Shown: positions 9,786 through 22,584, counted from the stretch's first letter. The stretch: DNA of 64,000 nt from Tribonema minus (GCA_017506865.1 JAFCMP010000057.1:310001-374000); one strand, 5' to 3'. The notes: a model not told the origin generated them from the letters alone. Numbers and translations: made by a program.

Positions 9786-11967
9786 GAACGCTGCCAGCTT
9801 TGCTGCTGAGCACTGCCTCAGCTGTGACTGTTGAGCACTGCCACCTTCATTGGCGAGCACTGCCTCGGCTGCAGCTATGGAGCGTCAACTTCACTGCTGA
9901 TGGCAGCAGCAACTTCAATACTGAGCACTGTGTCTGTGGGCTGTCCACACTTGCGGAGCGCTGCTCGGCTGTCCACTGCAGTTCGCTGCTCAAGGTAGCT
10001 ACTGCCGTCGCCGTTGCAGCAGAAGCCGCTGAGTTTTTCACGCGTTCAGGTGGCTGCTGAGCACTGCTGCAGATGCTGCGCGCCGCCCTTGCGGAGCCGA
10101 CGTCGCTGGCCCCGTTTCGGCCCATCGCAGCACAGGCAGCACAGCCTCGTGGGCGAGCGTTTCGCGAGTGGTTATGACCGCGAAGTAAACTACATAGGCA
10201 ACGAGCGGTTGCAACCGACCACATGCTGGCAGTTGGAGACCAGCTGCACCCATCAGCAGGGGTTCCATCGTGGAACGCGTGCCGATACTTTTCTGCATCG
10301 TGTAGACACCAATTCGGTGCATCATTTCAGGGGAGTTGATGTGCATTAGGCTTTTGTTATGGCTCATCCATGTGCTTCCTCGTGGTATTTCGCTCGTGGC
10401 TTAGCCCAACCGAATGCATGTTTACTGAGGTCTGTCGCGCGGCAGTTCAATTCAGGATCTGAGTTTGTACATGTTGAAGGAAGATGCCACAGCCCCACAT
10501 GGGAGCGTCAGCACGAGGGCCAATTATCAGCGCATCGTGGCTCGTACACTATTGCGTCGGTGTTGTGGGTATTTCATCCAATGCCCTACGGCATGCGTAT
10601 CACACAATGAATACACTGAAGCATATGAGAGCAGCTCATGCTTTTCACCACCTTGTTTCAATCTGCAGTGGTCATTGTGCTACGCCATGTGGCAGCTGTG
10701 CAGCCATCTATGTACCCGCTGTGATTATTGTAATGCGGCTAGTGACAGCATGCTATTGCACATGATTGCAAGCAAACGCACCAGCTGCTATCCACCATCA
10801 CGACATGTTGCACATTGCTACAGACATTCACGCGCGTGGGCTGCTTGTCGCTGCTGCATCTTTACAGAGGAGTGATTGCATGCCACCAACATTACCAAGG
10901 CGTAGGAGAATCAAATGCAGGCCGCCGATATAGTTCTGGTCACCACTACTGTACCTCTGTAGGCAGACGCTGTCATGGCATGCTGCACAGCCATTACAAC
11001 TTGTGCTGTGTGGGGCAAGTGCTCTGTCACTTGTCATGTTCAAAGCCACGCCTGTACTCATGTCGCAGCTGTACTTTTGAACATTGTCATAGGTCTCAAA
11101 CACAAAAAACATCACTGACCCAAAAGTCTTGAGGGCTGTTGGTAGACACAGCACCACTGACACGCCATCAGTAGATCTTAGACTTCCTGGTCGCCAATCT
11201 CCAGCATATACCCGCGATGTTCGTCTGATAGCCTCAAAAGGAGCTCTCAAACATTTGGAATTAACTCACTCCCGCTTGAGCGGGACTGCCCAAAAATCTA
11301 ACACGATTCTGCGTATGCTCAAAGAGGGTGGAATGGAATGGCCAAATAAAGCACGCAGGCTTGAGAGAGAGCACTGCAGCATGCAACATGACATTTGTGG
11401 CGTCACACAACATGCAGCGAAAAAGTGTCAAGAGGCCATGGTTTGAATGTGCAGTACCATTCATGCAAATGGCGGGAAATGCCCAATCCGTTCAACGACT
11501 TTATGTGCATTCACTGTGTGCAGCGGCAGCAGCAGTGAGCCGACTCAAAAGCCAGACAGCAGCTACGCCCGACCCGCAATGCACTCAGTCCTCCCCCAAA
11601 CGGGCGAACCGGAGTTGTCAACAACACACAAATACACACAGAATTATAACGAGACGTGCCGTTGCAGCGATGCTCAATGTGCCTGAACCACCCACGTGAT
11701 CTAATGCCTCGCATCTGTCATACGGTGACGTTCCCGTACCAAAAGGCCATGGAGGCTGAGCTTTGTGGCCACAGGTGACAGCAACCGCTCTCTGCCGAAT
11801 GGCTGCGATTGTGAATGAGCTGTGCCACAGCAAATGCGTGCGTGCGCACTGCGCGCAGCACGCATTACCTCAAACCTCAGGCGCCATCTCAGCACCTGGC
11901 CAGAGCGATGTGAAGAATGCGAAAGTTTGAAGAAGGCGATTGAAGAAGGCTAACATCCGCATGCCTC
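9786..11967. other. Intergenic, convergent gene ends
   Basis: No supported gene between the glucanase stop and the end of the cysteine-protein gene on the other strand. GAGCACTG words recur at 9810-10070 (e.g. TGAGCACTGC). Several ORFs of 100-140 codons lack motifs, splice structure or codon bias. Confidence 0.5.
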
Positions 11968-13668
11968 TTAAGGCCAGTTAATATCCGGAATGTCCGGAAT
12001 GGGGATATCTGGGATGTCTGGCAAGGGGATGTCAGGTATGTCAGGAATGGGAATGTCCGGAATGTCTGGTATAAGGCCCGCAATGGTGTCTTTGACTGTG
12101 TTGAGAGCCTTGTTGAGGGCGCTGTGTAGGGAGCACTGGACCAGAGCGCCTGTCTGCGTGTCGTGATTGACGATGAGGTCGGTGCAAGACTTGGGGAAAG
12201 CCTGAGAGGAATGGGAAGGAGCCGGCAGAGGCGAAGGTAAGGAAGGGAGTGATGCTAAACGTTGTGTTAGAGACGCGCAGCATGAGTCAGAGCAACTGCT
12301 GCACTGTTCTAGTGGCGATGGTACTGACAGGAAGCACACAGTGACGGACTTGTGTCTGCTGTGCAGCAGGCGTTCAATGGGAATATACCAGAATGCAAAG
12401 GCATTCGCGTCACATGTCATGCACTGCGGCCGACACCAGCACAATGAGCGTCCGAGAAGTTTTTACATGGCTGTGGAGCACTGCTGCAGAAGTACATATA
12501 CGTCATTGTGCAGTACAAGAGAACACAGTGGGTGCCACCTATACGACGTTGAATCCACTCGCACGCGGCAGCTTGTTGCATGTAAGACGCTGCTGCCAAG
12601 TATATATACTTCAAGTATACACTATTGATACATGTGTGCACCAAGCACAACAAGTGGAGCGAGATGAGGTAATGGTGATCTGGGGCCAACAGAGCCACTT
12701 CAGCAAGTTGCTCACTCTTCTAAAAGTATATATCACAATGACTTGCACGCCAAGCACAACAAGTGAACAAAATGAGGTAATTGTGATCTGCGGCCAATAG
12801 AGCCACTCCCAGAGACACCTTAACAAAGTTGCTCACCGCTTGAAGTTGAGCAAGTGCGCCGTCAAAGTCGAGGGTGACCAGGTACTGCGGATCAAAATTG
12901 AAGGCGTCCGGGTTAAAATCCTTGGCACACTGGCTGCACTCTGCATCAAGCGCGCAGTCAACGACCTCTTTGCCGCAGTCTTGGATCAGCTGCAGGCACA
13001 CGTACGTGATATGTGGTAGCACGGTTTGGTGAGCAGTGCTGTGTGTGGTAGCTCTCAAGAATTAGCATCATGTTTTCGGGTTTGCGTTGAAGTAAGTGCG
13101 GCAGCAGCAATCCAGCAAGCGTTGAGGTTAGAATGCCCAACAAAAAGTGTGGGCTGGTACGCATTTAGTAGGTAGGGTGGAGGAAAGCTGTGCGCAGGTG
13201 AAGCAGGTCCATGTTGGGCCGAACGAGGTTGCCAGTTGGTTGGAACAGACGGCGTGACACACACTGTATCGTTGGCACAATCTGTACTCGGTGGTGGGCA
13301 GCTACGAGTCTTGACGAACAAATGGGCGCTAAAATTTAATGCAGTTGCGTCAATAGAAGTGGTTTGAGACTGGCTAAACAGTCACCCTAATTGCTAATCA
13401 AAGTCACTAATGGCTTCTCTCATACACCAGCGTAGCTGCAATGCGGAGGCCTGAGTGCTCAAAATTAACAACACTTGCTACAATGAAGCCTGCATCACCG
13501 CCGTTGACTCACCTGAGCAATCACATCCGAGGTGGTAGGACCTATGGCCAAATTACGCGCTTCGTCAACCCTCGCTGCCAGCGTACCAAACACATCGTCA
13601 TCCTCGATCTGCGCCGCCGCCGCCACCACCACTGCCGCCACAGCTAAAACCTGCAGGACACGATTCAT
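11968..13668 (-). CDS. Secreted cysteine-module protein with PDIP-repeat tail
   Basis: Three exons, read on the minus strand: 13668-13513, 12989-12837 and 12201-11968 (TAA). All are phase 0 with good GT-AG sites, giving 180 residues. The N-terminus MNRVLQVLAVAAVVVAAAAQ is a clear signal peptide. An in-frame ATG at 13710 would add 14 residues but bury the signal, so the inner ATG is chosen. Residues 57-73 hold C-x6-C-x5-C-x2-C (CGKEVVDCALDAECSQC), and the last exon gives C-x16-C. The C-terminus is a regular low-complexity tail of PDIPDIP(I/L) units. Module and intron position match the gene at 15096-19021, which has eight cysteines per module where this one has six. A segment at about 13240-13310 with three cysteines was considered as an exon but has no convincing splice sites. 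Function unknown. Confidence 0.78.
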
Positions 13669-14229
13669 TAGAGCTGCGTACCTGCAAGTTGACACAGCAC
13701 GGAGAGACATGAGAGCGCTGATGATTGATGATCATGCTGTCATGGCAGCAGACAGAGCACGAAAACTCTGTACAGATACAATGGCACTGCAACTAATGCA
13801 GCATTGGAATTTACTGCAGCTGTTGATGTGGCCCCGCAGCATGCAATACAGCCACGCTTGCCTTGGTGTACACTGTACAGCAGTCATCATTTTTCGGCAA
13901 GATTGCGCGCTGCTCTCGTCACGCACCTGCGGCAACCGGCAGTAAGAGTGGCTGTGCCGCTCAGCAGTGAGCTCACTGCTCTTGAGATGTCGGCGTGTTA
14001 CTCCACGCAGCACCCGGTACCCAGTCGGCCTGATTCTCCACCTGAACGGCAGACAGGGTTACACTTCACACTTTTTACTTCAAGTTGAAGTACGAGTCAA
14101 AATCCCTTAGAGATCTTTTTTTTTTCGACTTTGTCGTCAAAGTAGAAGTGCTTGCCACGAACGACAACAACGCCAGCGACATTCACAATGTCAGATAGGC
14201 TGGCATCCCCACCATCGGCTTGGTCCGAA

Positions 14230-14265
14230 GTCCTTGGGCCTTTATAAATACAAGTCCATAAGTAC
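14230..14265 (+). repeat. Sequence shared with the 3' end of the second retroelement
   Basis: CCTTGGGCCTTTATAAATAC followed by AAGTCCATAAGTA resembles 48834-48868 (CCTTGGGCCTATATAAATAC, AAGCCCATACGT). Read as a tail-only copy of that element. The TATAAATA core could alternatively be a promoter element shared by chance. Confidence 0.5.
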
Positions 14266-14426
14266 CATACACCATATGCAACATAGCTCAGCGCGTCACT
14301 TCAAGTTTGGCACTTGGCCTTGTTTGACACGCACCAAGTGCATATGGCTGCTGTGGTGACGCATCTGTGGTGGACATGTTTTTACCACAGTGCAGATCTG
14401 GCAGCCATTCACGGGTGACCCTCGCT

Positions 14427-14483
14427 GTGGTATAGTTAGCTTCATTGTAAAACCGATTTTTACAACGAAGCTAACTATACCAC
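14427..14483. repeat. Long near-perfect hairpin
   Basis: Two arms of about 26 bases, GTGGTATAGTTAGCTTC... and ...GAAGCTAACTATACCAC, pair with one mismatch around a 4-5 base loop. It could be a MITE, a small-RNA precursor or a cruciform. No target duplication was recognised. Confidence 0.85.
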
Positions 14484-15095
14484 GCTGCACTTGCTGCGCT
14501 CCCTACATGGAGACTTTTGTGACTGTACATACATTGCTGATGCCTCAGAAAGTGCCAGTAGTAGATTCCTCGCCAACACAGCACAAACCCGCACCTCGAC
14601 AGGCAGTCCAAACAGCGAGCAATTGGAACTTGCCAGCAGAGGAGCAGACACAAATAGCAAAAATCACGAAAGAAATGAATAGTACTGGCACGACATCCAT
14701 ACTTTGATGCGATGAGCAAAACTTGCAATCGCCTGTGAAAACCTTAACGAAGGCATACTTGGTAGACAGGACCAGTGGGGCCCAGGCCTGGAATCCCCGT
14801 ACGTGCCCACAAAGGTGGCGTCGCTTGGTGGACAAGGATAAGCGCTCCATGATCCATAACAACAAAGGCGATTCTTAAAGTTACAACGGGGGCGGGCGGG
14901 CCATGTGGTTTCCGCTGACTGTGCTGAGCCATGGTGGCCCCTGCTTAGCCACTCAGGCTATGGCAGTTATGCAGCAGCGTCCGTACAGAAGCCCCCTTCC
15001 ACCAGTGGGGCGTGAGGGACCCTGCCGAGACCTGTGGCGAAATGTGTGCGTGTGTGTGTGCTGTGTTGGGGGAATCAGCACCTTGCTCAGGAAGC

Positions 15096-18000
15096 CTAGT
15101 CGAACTGGCCCAGAAAGGGGGGCTTCGTTTTGCCGCTGCCGCAGGGTGTCTGGGGGATGAGTGTGTCCACAACACACTCCATGAGGTCGTTCAGGGGGGT
15201 CTCCGCGGTGGTCACGTCACATGCTGGGGGGACATCCTGCGTTCGAGAGGAACATATGAATGAAAGAGCAGTCAGGACCGGCAGACCTTGGGCAGAACGA
15301 TAGTTGCTTTGACCTTTTCATGGTACCAGGCAGCATCCTGTTCACAGTCTGGACTCTTCTTCAGGGAAAAAAAGGCAAAAGCTCATTGCAGGCAAGTTGA
15401 TGCACACCCAGATGTGTGTAGGCGTATGAGTTCGTACGCTGTCGTGCTTTGTGCAAGTCACGATGAGCAAGCACTGCGTTGCCTTCGTGGCATCATGATG
15501 CACTGCTTTTGAGCTGTGTGAACCCCAATTGCCGAGCTTTGCACCACCAAATGGTGCCGTCAAATTATCAACAACATTTGTTGAAGAAAGGGCAATGGTT
15601 TGAAGCAGGAAAACAGCCAAATCAAACTAAGATTAATGCACGCCACCGCAGCGTGGTCATGGTGCCTTTTTTCTCACAATCAGCAAGTTGGCCGCAGTTG
15701 TCACAATTACTTCAACTGTGAAGTCTCATTTTGTACCTTAGCGTAAGTATGCTCAATAATGTTCTGAGCACGGTCCGTGCACGCACCTTCTGCAGCAGCG
15801 CCAGGTACGACGCGCACGTGGCGCCCTTCTTCTGCTGCCTCAGGTTCACCTGGAAGTTCTTCACGCACGCCGCGCACACCAAATCCGCAGCGCACGTCAG
15901 CCCCTCCAATTTACATTGCTTCGCAATCGCGCCCTTGCCAGGCGCGACCTTGGGCTGGGTAGGCGCGACAGTGGGGGCTGCAGAGGGGGCTACGGTAGGG
16001 GCCTGTGTGAGCGCTGCCACGGGGTTGGTGCCGCAGGGCATGTTCGCAACGGAGATGTCGATGAAGCAGACGATGACGTCGTGGAGGGCGCCCTTGGCAA
16101 TCACGTCGCAGCCTGCGGCGAGCGCCTGTGACGCAATGCAACAGCAAGGTGCAGAGGGGCAGGGGACGGGTGGTTGCGCATCAGGATATGTGTGGTGTGA
16201 CATCGGCGAGCAGTGCACCTACGCATCAGGATGTGGAGGTCTGAAGTGTGCGCGCAGTGCACCTGTGTATCACCGTTGCATTGAATAGAGTGTGAACGGA
16301 TATGTTGGAGTGAATACAGCGGCTGGAGGGGCTTCTCTGGCAAGAATTGCTATTGCGGTGGGCAATGTTTGGCAGCGCATTCCTGCAGCTGCACGCAGTA
16401 AGCGCAGGTCTTGTAATGATTGACAAACGCGTGCATTCTTACATGGGCCCACCGTAAACTAGAGAGGCGACATTAAGAACTACGCCCTTTTTAAAGTGCT
16501 TGCACAGCTGGCTGCAAAGTCACCACACCCACAAGTGCCTAAACCAGCCTAGCATGATAATGTTATTGGTGCAGAAGCGCTCGTGTGAGTCACCACACTT
16601 TTTCAACCGTACTAGCATTTCAGCCTCCACTGAAATAATAAACATGCCTCTGTAATAGGAAAAATCGAGCCCTTCTATCGCGAAATAACATGTGCACAAG
16701 CAAACATTCGCATAACGTGCAGACTTGAAGATGGAGCAACTGCACCATGCGTTTGCGGCACCCGCGCACTGAGTTCGTTGTCATCTGGCGGTATGGCGAG
16801 CATACTTCAACTACAAGTTCAAGACCTTTGTAGGGACATTAGCAAAGCACTTCGTCAGTGCAGCAGTAAAAACTTGGTTTGCACAACAGGAGAAGCAGTG
16901 TCGCCTGCGCCTGCTTATGTATTATGTGTAAGGAATGAATAAGCTGACCAGATAAGCTGGCTTCGGTGTCACGGAGATATACGCAGGTACAAGAGATCAA
17001 CATGTGTCTTAGCATCAAGCAGCAACGCTTCTCAGTGTCATGTCATGCAGCCGCGTGCACTGATAAAGTGTACCCAAGCTGACTGCTCATTCGCAAAACC
17101 AATACTGGAACTAATCTGGCTGTGTAAGGCAAGCCTGCAAGCCATGGATTTGATTGTGCTCCACGGGGACCATGACCTGAATTATGCAACAGTGCAGTTG
17201 CACCTTAATGTAGCATTGAATCAAATGGGCCTCATTTGGCTCAGGGCTGCCAAGACACTGTATGTCTGCCAAAAGTTCAAAGCACAGGAAGGGCCCACTT
17301 GCATACTGATTCAGGTACCAAAGGTATTCAATTTCAACTCATTAAGACCCACTGGATCAGTTCAGCTATTGGAGTCCGACAGTGATGCAAGTGTTCATCA
17401 TTGATTACAGCAGGGTTTTGAGGCCAGAATACGTTTGAATGGAGAGTGCATTTAACTGCCTTGCCAAGGACAAGTATAGCGGCACTCAGCACATCGTCTG
17501 CGAGATGTAATTTCCACTGACGGGCACGATGCAAATGATTGAATGCTTTCCGAACGTTGTCCAATCAAGATATGCAACGAACAATGGTCGGGGAAATTCA
17601 TAAAAAGGTACATGACAACCATAGACCTATGGGTTTTGCTCACTGGTGCGCTGTTGTTGAGGTAGACTAGCAGAATGTGTTCACATAACTTATACCATGG
17701 TGCCACAGAGCACTGTGGTGCAACAACGCAGCACAGCCTGAGCGCTGGTGCAGCATGTGCATCTAAACTTTGATTTGTTCCTAACCAAACTGGCAGGGTG
17801 GCTCGGCCGGGCAAACTGAAACATGGATACGGCAGCATGGCAATCTAATCTACACTTGGCATGGCATTCAAACTGCCAGCACGGGCTGCAAAGACAAGCT
17901 GAGAGAGAGGGGCCATTGCGTGGATTGCTGCTGTGTATGCAAACGCTTTCATTTCGTCATCAAGTCAGCGAGCATCCTGCCTATGCTGTATTCCTGCAAA

Positions 18001-19021
18001 CTCTCTCAACTGCACAGAATGTAAGGCACAGTGTGCCAGCCTCACTGATGCTGACAATGATCACATGGGCCTTCACTGAAACATTTGATTGTACTGCCAC
18101 CACGAAATCAACCAGAAAATATCATGGGCGCCTGTTGGCAGCCACGGCAGCAAGCATTGCCGAAGTGCCTCGTCAGTTGTAAGTCTTGGCAGCAAGCTAC
18201 CCCATCGGTCAGAAAGGAACCGGTGAGGGCTTGTACTAGTACTAGCTTCCGAGAAAAACTCATGTGCATTGCTGCACTTGTGATGGGCGCAGTAAATATG
18301 TGCACGCCCAATATGTTCAAAATAGTGTTTGTGTGTGTTTTCATCTGCTGTAACAGCTGCACAGCTGCCTACTTCTTTGCGGCATACAAAGTCTGTGTTT
18401 GTGAAAGCTTCGGCTGCTTGCAAAACCAGGAGAGGCTGCAGCGGAGGCCGCCAACTTACAATGACTTTGACAGGCATGCTGATGCCTTGTGTTTCGTGGT
18501 GCTGAGGGACTGATTGCAGCCATCGGCTGAAGCCGCAACCATATGTTCATCGACGTGAACTGCATAACTTGGTTTGTGGAAGAGTGGCATGAATCAGGTC
18601 ATCAGATTACGTTAGGACAAAGCATTGTACACCACACTCAGCATCGTAGACCACTTACCTTGCTATACGACACCAGCAGGTTGGGGCACGTAAGCGTGTC
18701 CGGTCTGGGGATTTTGCCGCCCTGCGCCTGCAGTCCATTGTAGCATGCCGCGCAGTCCTCGTCGAGGTAACAGTTGTACACTTGATCTTCGCAATATTTG
18801 GCTATGGGAGTCTGCCCGTCTGCTGGCGCACCAGCCTGCAGCTGCCGCGTTAATCCTCTAGGTGTGTCCAGCATCGCAACCTCCTGGGCAGTGTCCTGCC
18901 GCAAGCGCCAGAACGGAAACCCCAAAGCATCGCAGGTCCTGCCTCCCGCCAAGAGCGCCAGCGCCACTGCGGTGCGCACACCACTCCTCCGCTTGAGCGA
19001 TGGCCGCTGCGTTTGACGCAT
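15096..19021 (-). CDS. Secreted protein with two eight-cysteine modules
   Basis: Three exons on the minus strand: 19021-18659, 16125-15787 and 15236-15096 (TAG). All are phase 0, giving 280 residues. The start ATG at 19021 opens an N-terminus with basic residues and a hydrophobic core (AVALALLAGG), a probable signal peptide. Module 1 has cysteines near 77, 84, 90, 93, 112, 127, 141 and 152; module 2 near 192, 199, 205, 208, 225, 240, 255 and 266. Both follow C-x6-C-x5-C-x2-C-x(16-18)-C-x14-C-x(13-14)-C-x10-C. The linker is an Ala-Pro-Thr repeat (APTVAPSAAPTVAPT). In each module an intron falls exactly five residues before the sixth cysteine. Introns 16126-18658 and 15237-15786 show no further exon. 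Spacing recalls the cysteine-rich region of violaxanthin de-epoxidase-like proteins, but no lipocalin part is present. Function unknown. Confidence 0.78.
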
Positions 19022-20441
19022 TTATGCTGTTGCCTGTGAATAGCATACGCAAGAGCATGCGATGGGCACAAGCAACACCCAAATACGCAGTGAGGGTGGA
19101 AGCTAAATGAGATATGAGATCGACGGCTTTAAACACGCCCTGCTTGTCCGAGCAGAGCGCGCGACGTCGTGATTGACATGCGTAGTACAAAACTCTGGTC
19201 ATCACGTCACGATACCTGTGACTCCTGCGACCACCTGCAGAACGCTGCTCCCCTTTCGTGCCGCGGAACACTTCACAGGCTCTCACGCGCTGCGCGAGCG
19301 TTGTGTCGATTGGTCTCTCGCTTTGCAGTGTCCGCTATCTATCTCTACACACACACACCAAGCTTTTTCGCCGAGAGGGTCTGAACGACAAAGAGAGCGC
19401 AAGAGCGCACTGATGCAGGAGGTCCTGAAGTCACAATGCTCTGTAGCAATGTCAGCGACAATCGGTTCCACGATGTGTGCTCGTTTTCGCACAATGCGGG
19501 CTGCGTGGTGGACCGGGTCAACTTCAGGCGGAGAGCTCTTGATCGCGCGCGAAACAGTTGAACGTTTGGCGGTGACGCGCCTCTTCCCAGCTTCAACTTC
19601 CGGTGGTGACGTACCTCTTGTCCGCGTGCAGCCACACAATTGGATTCGCAAAGCAGCTTCATCTTACGGTAATATGACTACTTCCGCCAAACTCGCACTT
19701 CACAGATGGGAGGTCAACATTTCCCAATCCTTGCTTGCATCCGGGGAGGCCCTCACTCAACAACTTTCAATTCCAGATGTATGGAGGGCCTGCTTGGTTG
19801 AAGTCTTGTGAAGCTGCGGGATACCTGTGGGTCAGGGTTGCTGGTGTGTGGTGTGCGGTGCCAAGATGAGTGTGTTGACATCTTGTGCACACTGTGGCAC
19901 TTGTAGTGACACTTCTCGTCTGTTGCATGCCTGAGGGAAAATCATCATAGAGATATGGTGATCTCGGAAGAACGATGCATATAGTCACAAGATCAGAGAG
20001 ATACCACAAAGTATTGCATATCCTAGGATGCAGCGTGGCACGCGCCAGTAACGTGTACACTTACGCTGCAAGATGTCGGGCAGCTGCTGTACACTTTTTT
20101 TTTTAATGAAACATAAACATGAGGGGTTCAGATGTGCAGCACCTGCTCATGAGCAATGATGCTGTTGCGCTTTCATCACTTCGCATTGCATGGCACGTCA
20201 CCCTCCTGGGTCGCACTCCAACCTAATCCCGGGATCCCCAACCCACACCCGCAACAGCAGCAGCAGCGCAGAGTTCTTAGCTCGCGGAGCAGGGGGAGGA
20301 ACAAGGAGCACCAGGTGATTCCATGCACTGGCCATGCAGTGTGTTGCAGCAGTTGCGCCATCTGACCGCACAGACAGCGCTCTGAACACTGGGATATCTT
20401 GCACGTCTGCAACTCGCTCTGTCTCCTCTCCAGCGCGCACC
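19022..20441. other. Divergent intergenic region
   Basis: Lies between the start of the two-module cysteine gene (-) and the membrane protein gene (+), so it should contain both promoters. A CA microsatellite occurs at about 19350-19363. A 212-codon ORF (19173-19811) has no recognisable domain and is not called. No clear TATA box seen. Confidence 0.45.
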
Positions 20442-21613
20442 ATGCCGGCTGATGCCACAGAGGTCGCCGTGGCCGCCAAGGTGGGAGCAGCGCTGTTTTT
20501 GCTGTAAGGCATACTGCACGTCTGGTGAGTGAAGCGTGCGGTATCTGTAGGCGCGCGATCATTTCCACACCGCAACCCAAGTACATTTTCTAGCTGGTGT
20601 GCCAGTTTTCCCGCTGAAGGTGAAACTGTTGAAGTGAGGTGAAGCAATGTTGTTAACCACAACATAGTGGCCACTGTGGTGGACAGTTGTCGATCAAACC
20701 ACTATGTTGGTACAAACAACGAGGTGTGGTGCTACACACAACGAGTTGAGTAGAGATCCTGTGCATACAACCTGTTCAGTCAACAGGAAGTGTCCGTGCC
20801 AACAGCCATTTGTATGCACCATGTAGCAGGCAAGTTGTTCAGACGTGAATGCGCTCACACTGCATGAAGGCCGGTCGTCTCTTCAGCATCTCCGTTCAAC
20901 TTGGCTCAACGCAGCTGCCCCCCCCCCCCCCCCCGCTTCGGACATGAGGCACCGCCGTACAATTCCAGCAGTGACACTGCGGCGGCGCGTTCACCGCCAC
21001 GGTGCATATGCGAGCACAAGCCTGATGACTGATGACACACACGCCTGCCAGTGGTGACTGATGATATCGAGAGATTGTCTGCCTAGCGTTTGTCGAACTC
21101 AGTCATGCATGTCGCAGTGCACGTCTCATGCCACCATTTCAAACCTCCAGTTCATCCGTCCACCTTGACGTACACCTCTACCTATGCAGGGTGCCTTATG
21201 CTGGCATCAGCGCATACTACGAGGGCGGCGCCGCTGACCAGTGGAACATGATCATTGGCGGCGACAAAGCGCCATTAGCGGCATTCAAGCACACCGCCGA
21301 CGCCACCACCGCGTATGCACAGTCGCGCCTCATGCTCAACTTTGTCATCGACGTCGGCGGCTACGGCGTTCTCGGCTTCCTGGTCGCGTACAAGCTGTGG
21401 ACGGAGGCATCGCTGCTGTTCTACCTGTTCGGCACGTTCATCATTGGTATTGTAGACCTCGCTTTCCTGTTCCTCATGGTATGGCCGGGACGCGTCATTG
21501 TGTTCAGCCCGGAGAGCCTGGGTGGCCCTGTTATCAGGGCTCTGGCGGTCATGATCACGCCGTTTGGCCTGCCCGCATTTACCAACGCTGTCGTCAAAGC
21601 AAAGAGCGGTTGA
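20442..21613 (+). CDS. Small multi-pass membrane protein, unknown
   Basis: Two exons: 20442-20503 and 21190-21613 (TGA), joined in phase 2 (donor GTAAGG, acceptor TATGCAG), giving 161 residues. The join makes an unbroken hydrophobic stretch VGAALFLLVPYAGISAYY across the exon boundary, which supports it. Further hydrophobic segments lie at about 67-90 (LMLNFVIDVGGYGVLGFLVA), 95-119 (LLFYLFGTFIIGIVDLAFLF) and 132-150. Three to four membrane spans are likely. The family is not recognised. The intron 20504-21189 contains a 17-base poly-C run at 20918-20934 and a short inverted repeat around 20653-20709. The gene converges on the receptor kinase downstream. Confidence 0.72.
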
Positions 21614-22584
21614 TGAACAGCCCCTTGCACTAAAAAAAAAACAACCATTGCATTGACGTATATGCACGCACGTAGGTGAAGATCACTTGCCTGCGCCTTG
21701 TCGTGCTGGCTCCTTCTTGATCCCGAGGCCACCAATGCTGGAAAATACTACGGTGGTGCACTCTGCAGTCTTTGAGGTAGCCGCTTCGGTGCCCTTCTTA
21801 TTTATACAACAGCAGCAGCTGCTGCCATTTTTGAGTTCAAAAGGCATACAAACTGACAGCTAACCTCAGGCTTCTTGGTCGCGACAAGGCAGTAAGCACA
21901 CTCTGTCGCCTCCCACTTCTGTACTAGGCGCTGATCAAAGGATTTACATTCTTGCATAAATGATCAAGCATGGTTTTTATCCGATGCCTCTTGTGTCATG
22001 TTTGTGGTGCTCGTATCTGCCGCATTGCCTGAGGACAGCATATTGTTTGCAATGCGCACGCATGCATGCTCAAGCTTGACTGCAATGTAATCGTGCACCC
22101 TTGTTTAGCTGTGACTATTCATGGACTGCCAGTGACAGTATGATGTCATTGAGCATGATCAGTATACGTGCTGCGCTGCACGACAGTTCTCCAAAGTGCA
22201 CCCCCTTGCAGCTGGCAATGGCCACATGGCTATCCCCACTGCGCTTTCAACATGTAGGTAAGCACAACTGCAGTGCAAGACATCAAGACAGCAAGGCTGC
22301 AACATGGACAGTGTTTCTGGCGCAGTTTATGTTCCGCGGGTGGCGATATCAACATGTGATCAATGTACATGTGCACGCAAGTGTGCGCCAGTGGCCCTCA
22401 AGAGGGCATAACAGCACTGAGACCAAACAGGGGGACGCAGGGGCACCCCATTCCGCAACACTGCTCCACAAAGCCTGCGACTACCTTCCAGGGCTCCGGC
22501 AGCGCATGGCGCGTGAGCGCACGGAAATGGGGCGGCAGGTAAACCGAGCAGCAACAAGTGCGCCAAGCAACGAGGCGCAAGTGG
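21614..22584. other. Intergenic, convergent gene ends
   Basis: About 970 bases between two gene 3' ends. A short A-run follows the stop at 21633-21642. Nothing else seen. Confidence 0.5.

Larger units (their letters stand above)
13669..15095. other. Intergenic between two paralogous cysteine-protein genes
   Basis: Upstream region of the gene at 11968-13668. It holds a long hairpin (14427-14483) and a sequence at about 14230-14265 resembling the 3' end of the second retroelement (48840). A T-run lies at 14117-14125. No gene seen. Confidence 0.5.

Noticed and set aside
13240..13321. Possible extra exon with three cysteines in the PDIP-tail gene
   Set aside because: No clean acceptor and donor in matching phase; the flanking exons already join correctly without it.
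19173..19811. 212-codon ORF (+) between two divergent genes
   Set aside because: No domain, no splice context, ordinary noncoding composition with a CA microsatellite inside; length possible by chance at this GC content.
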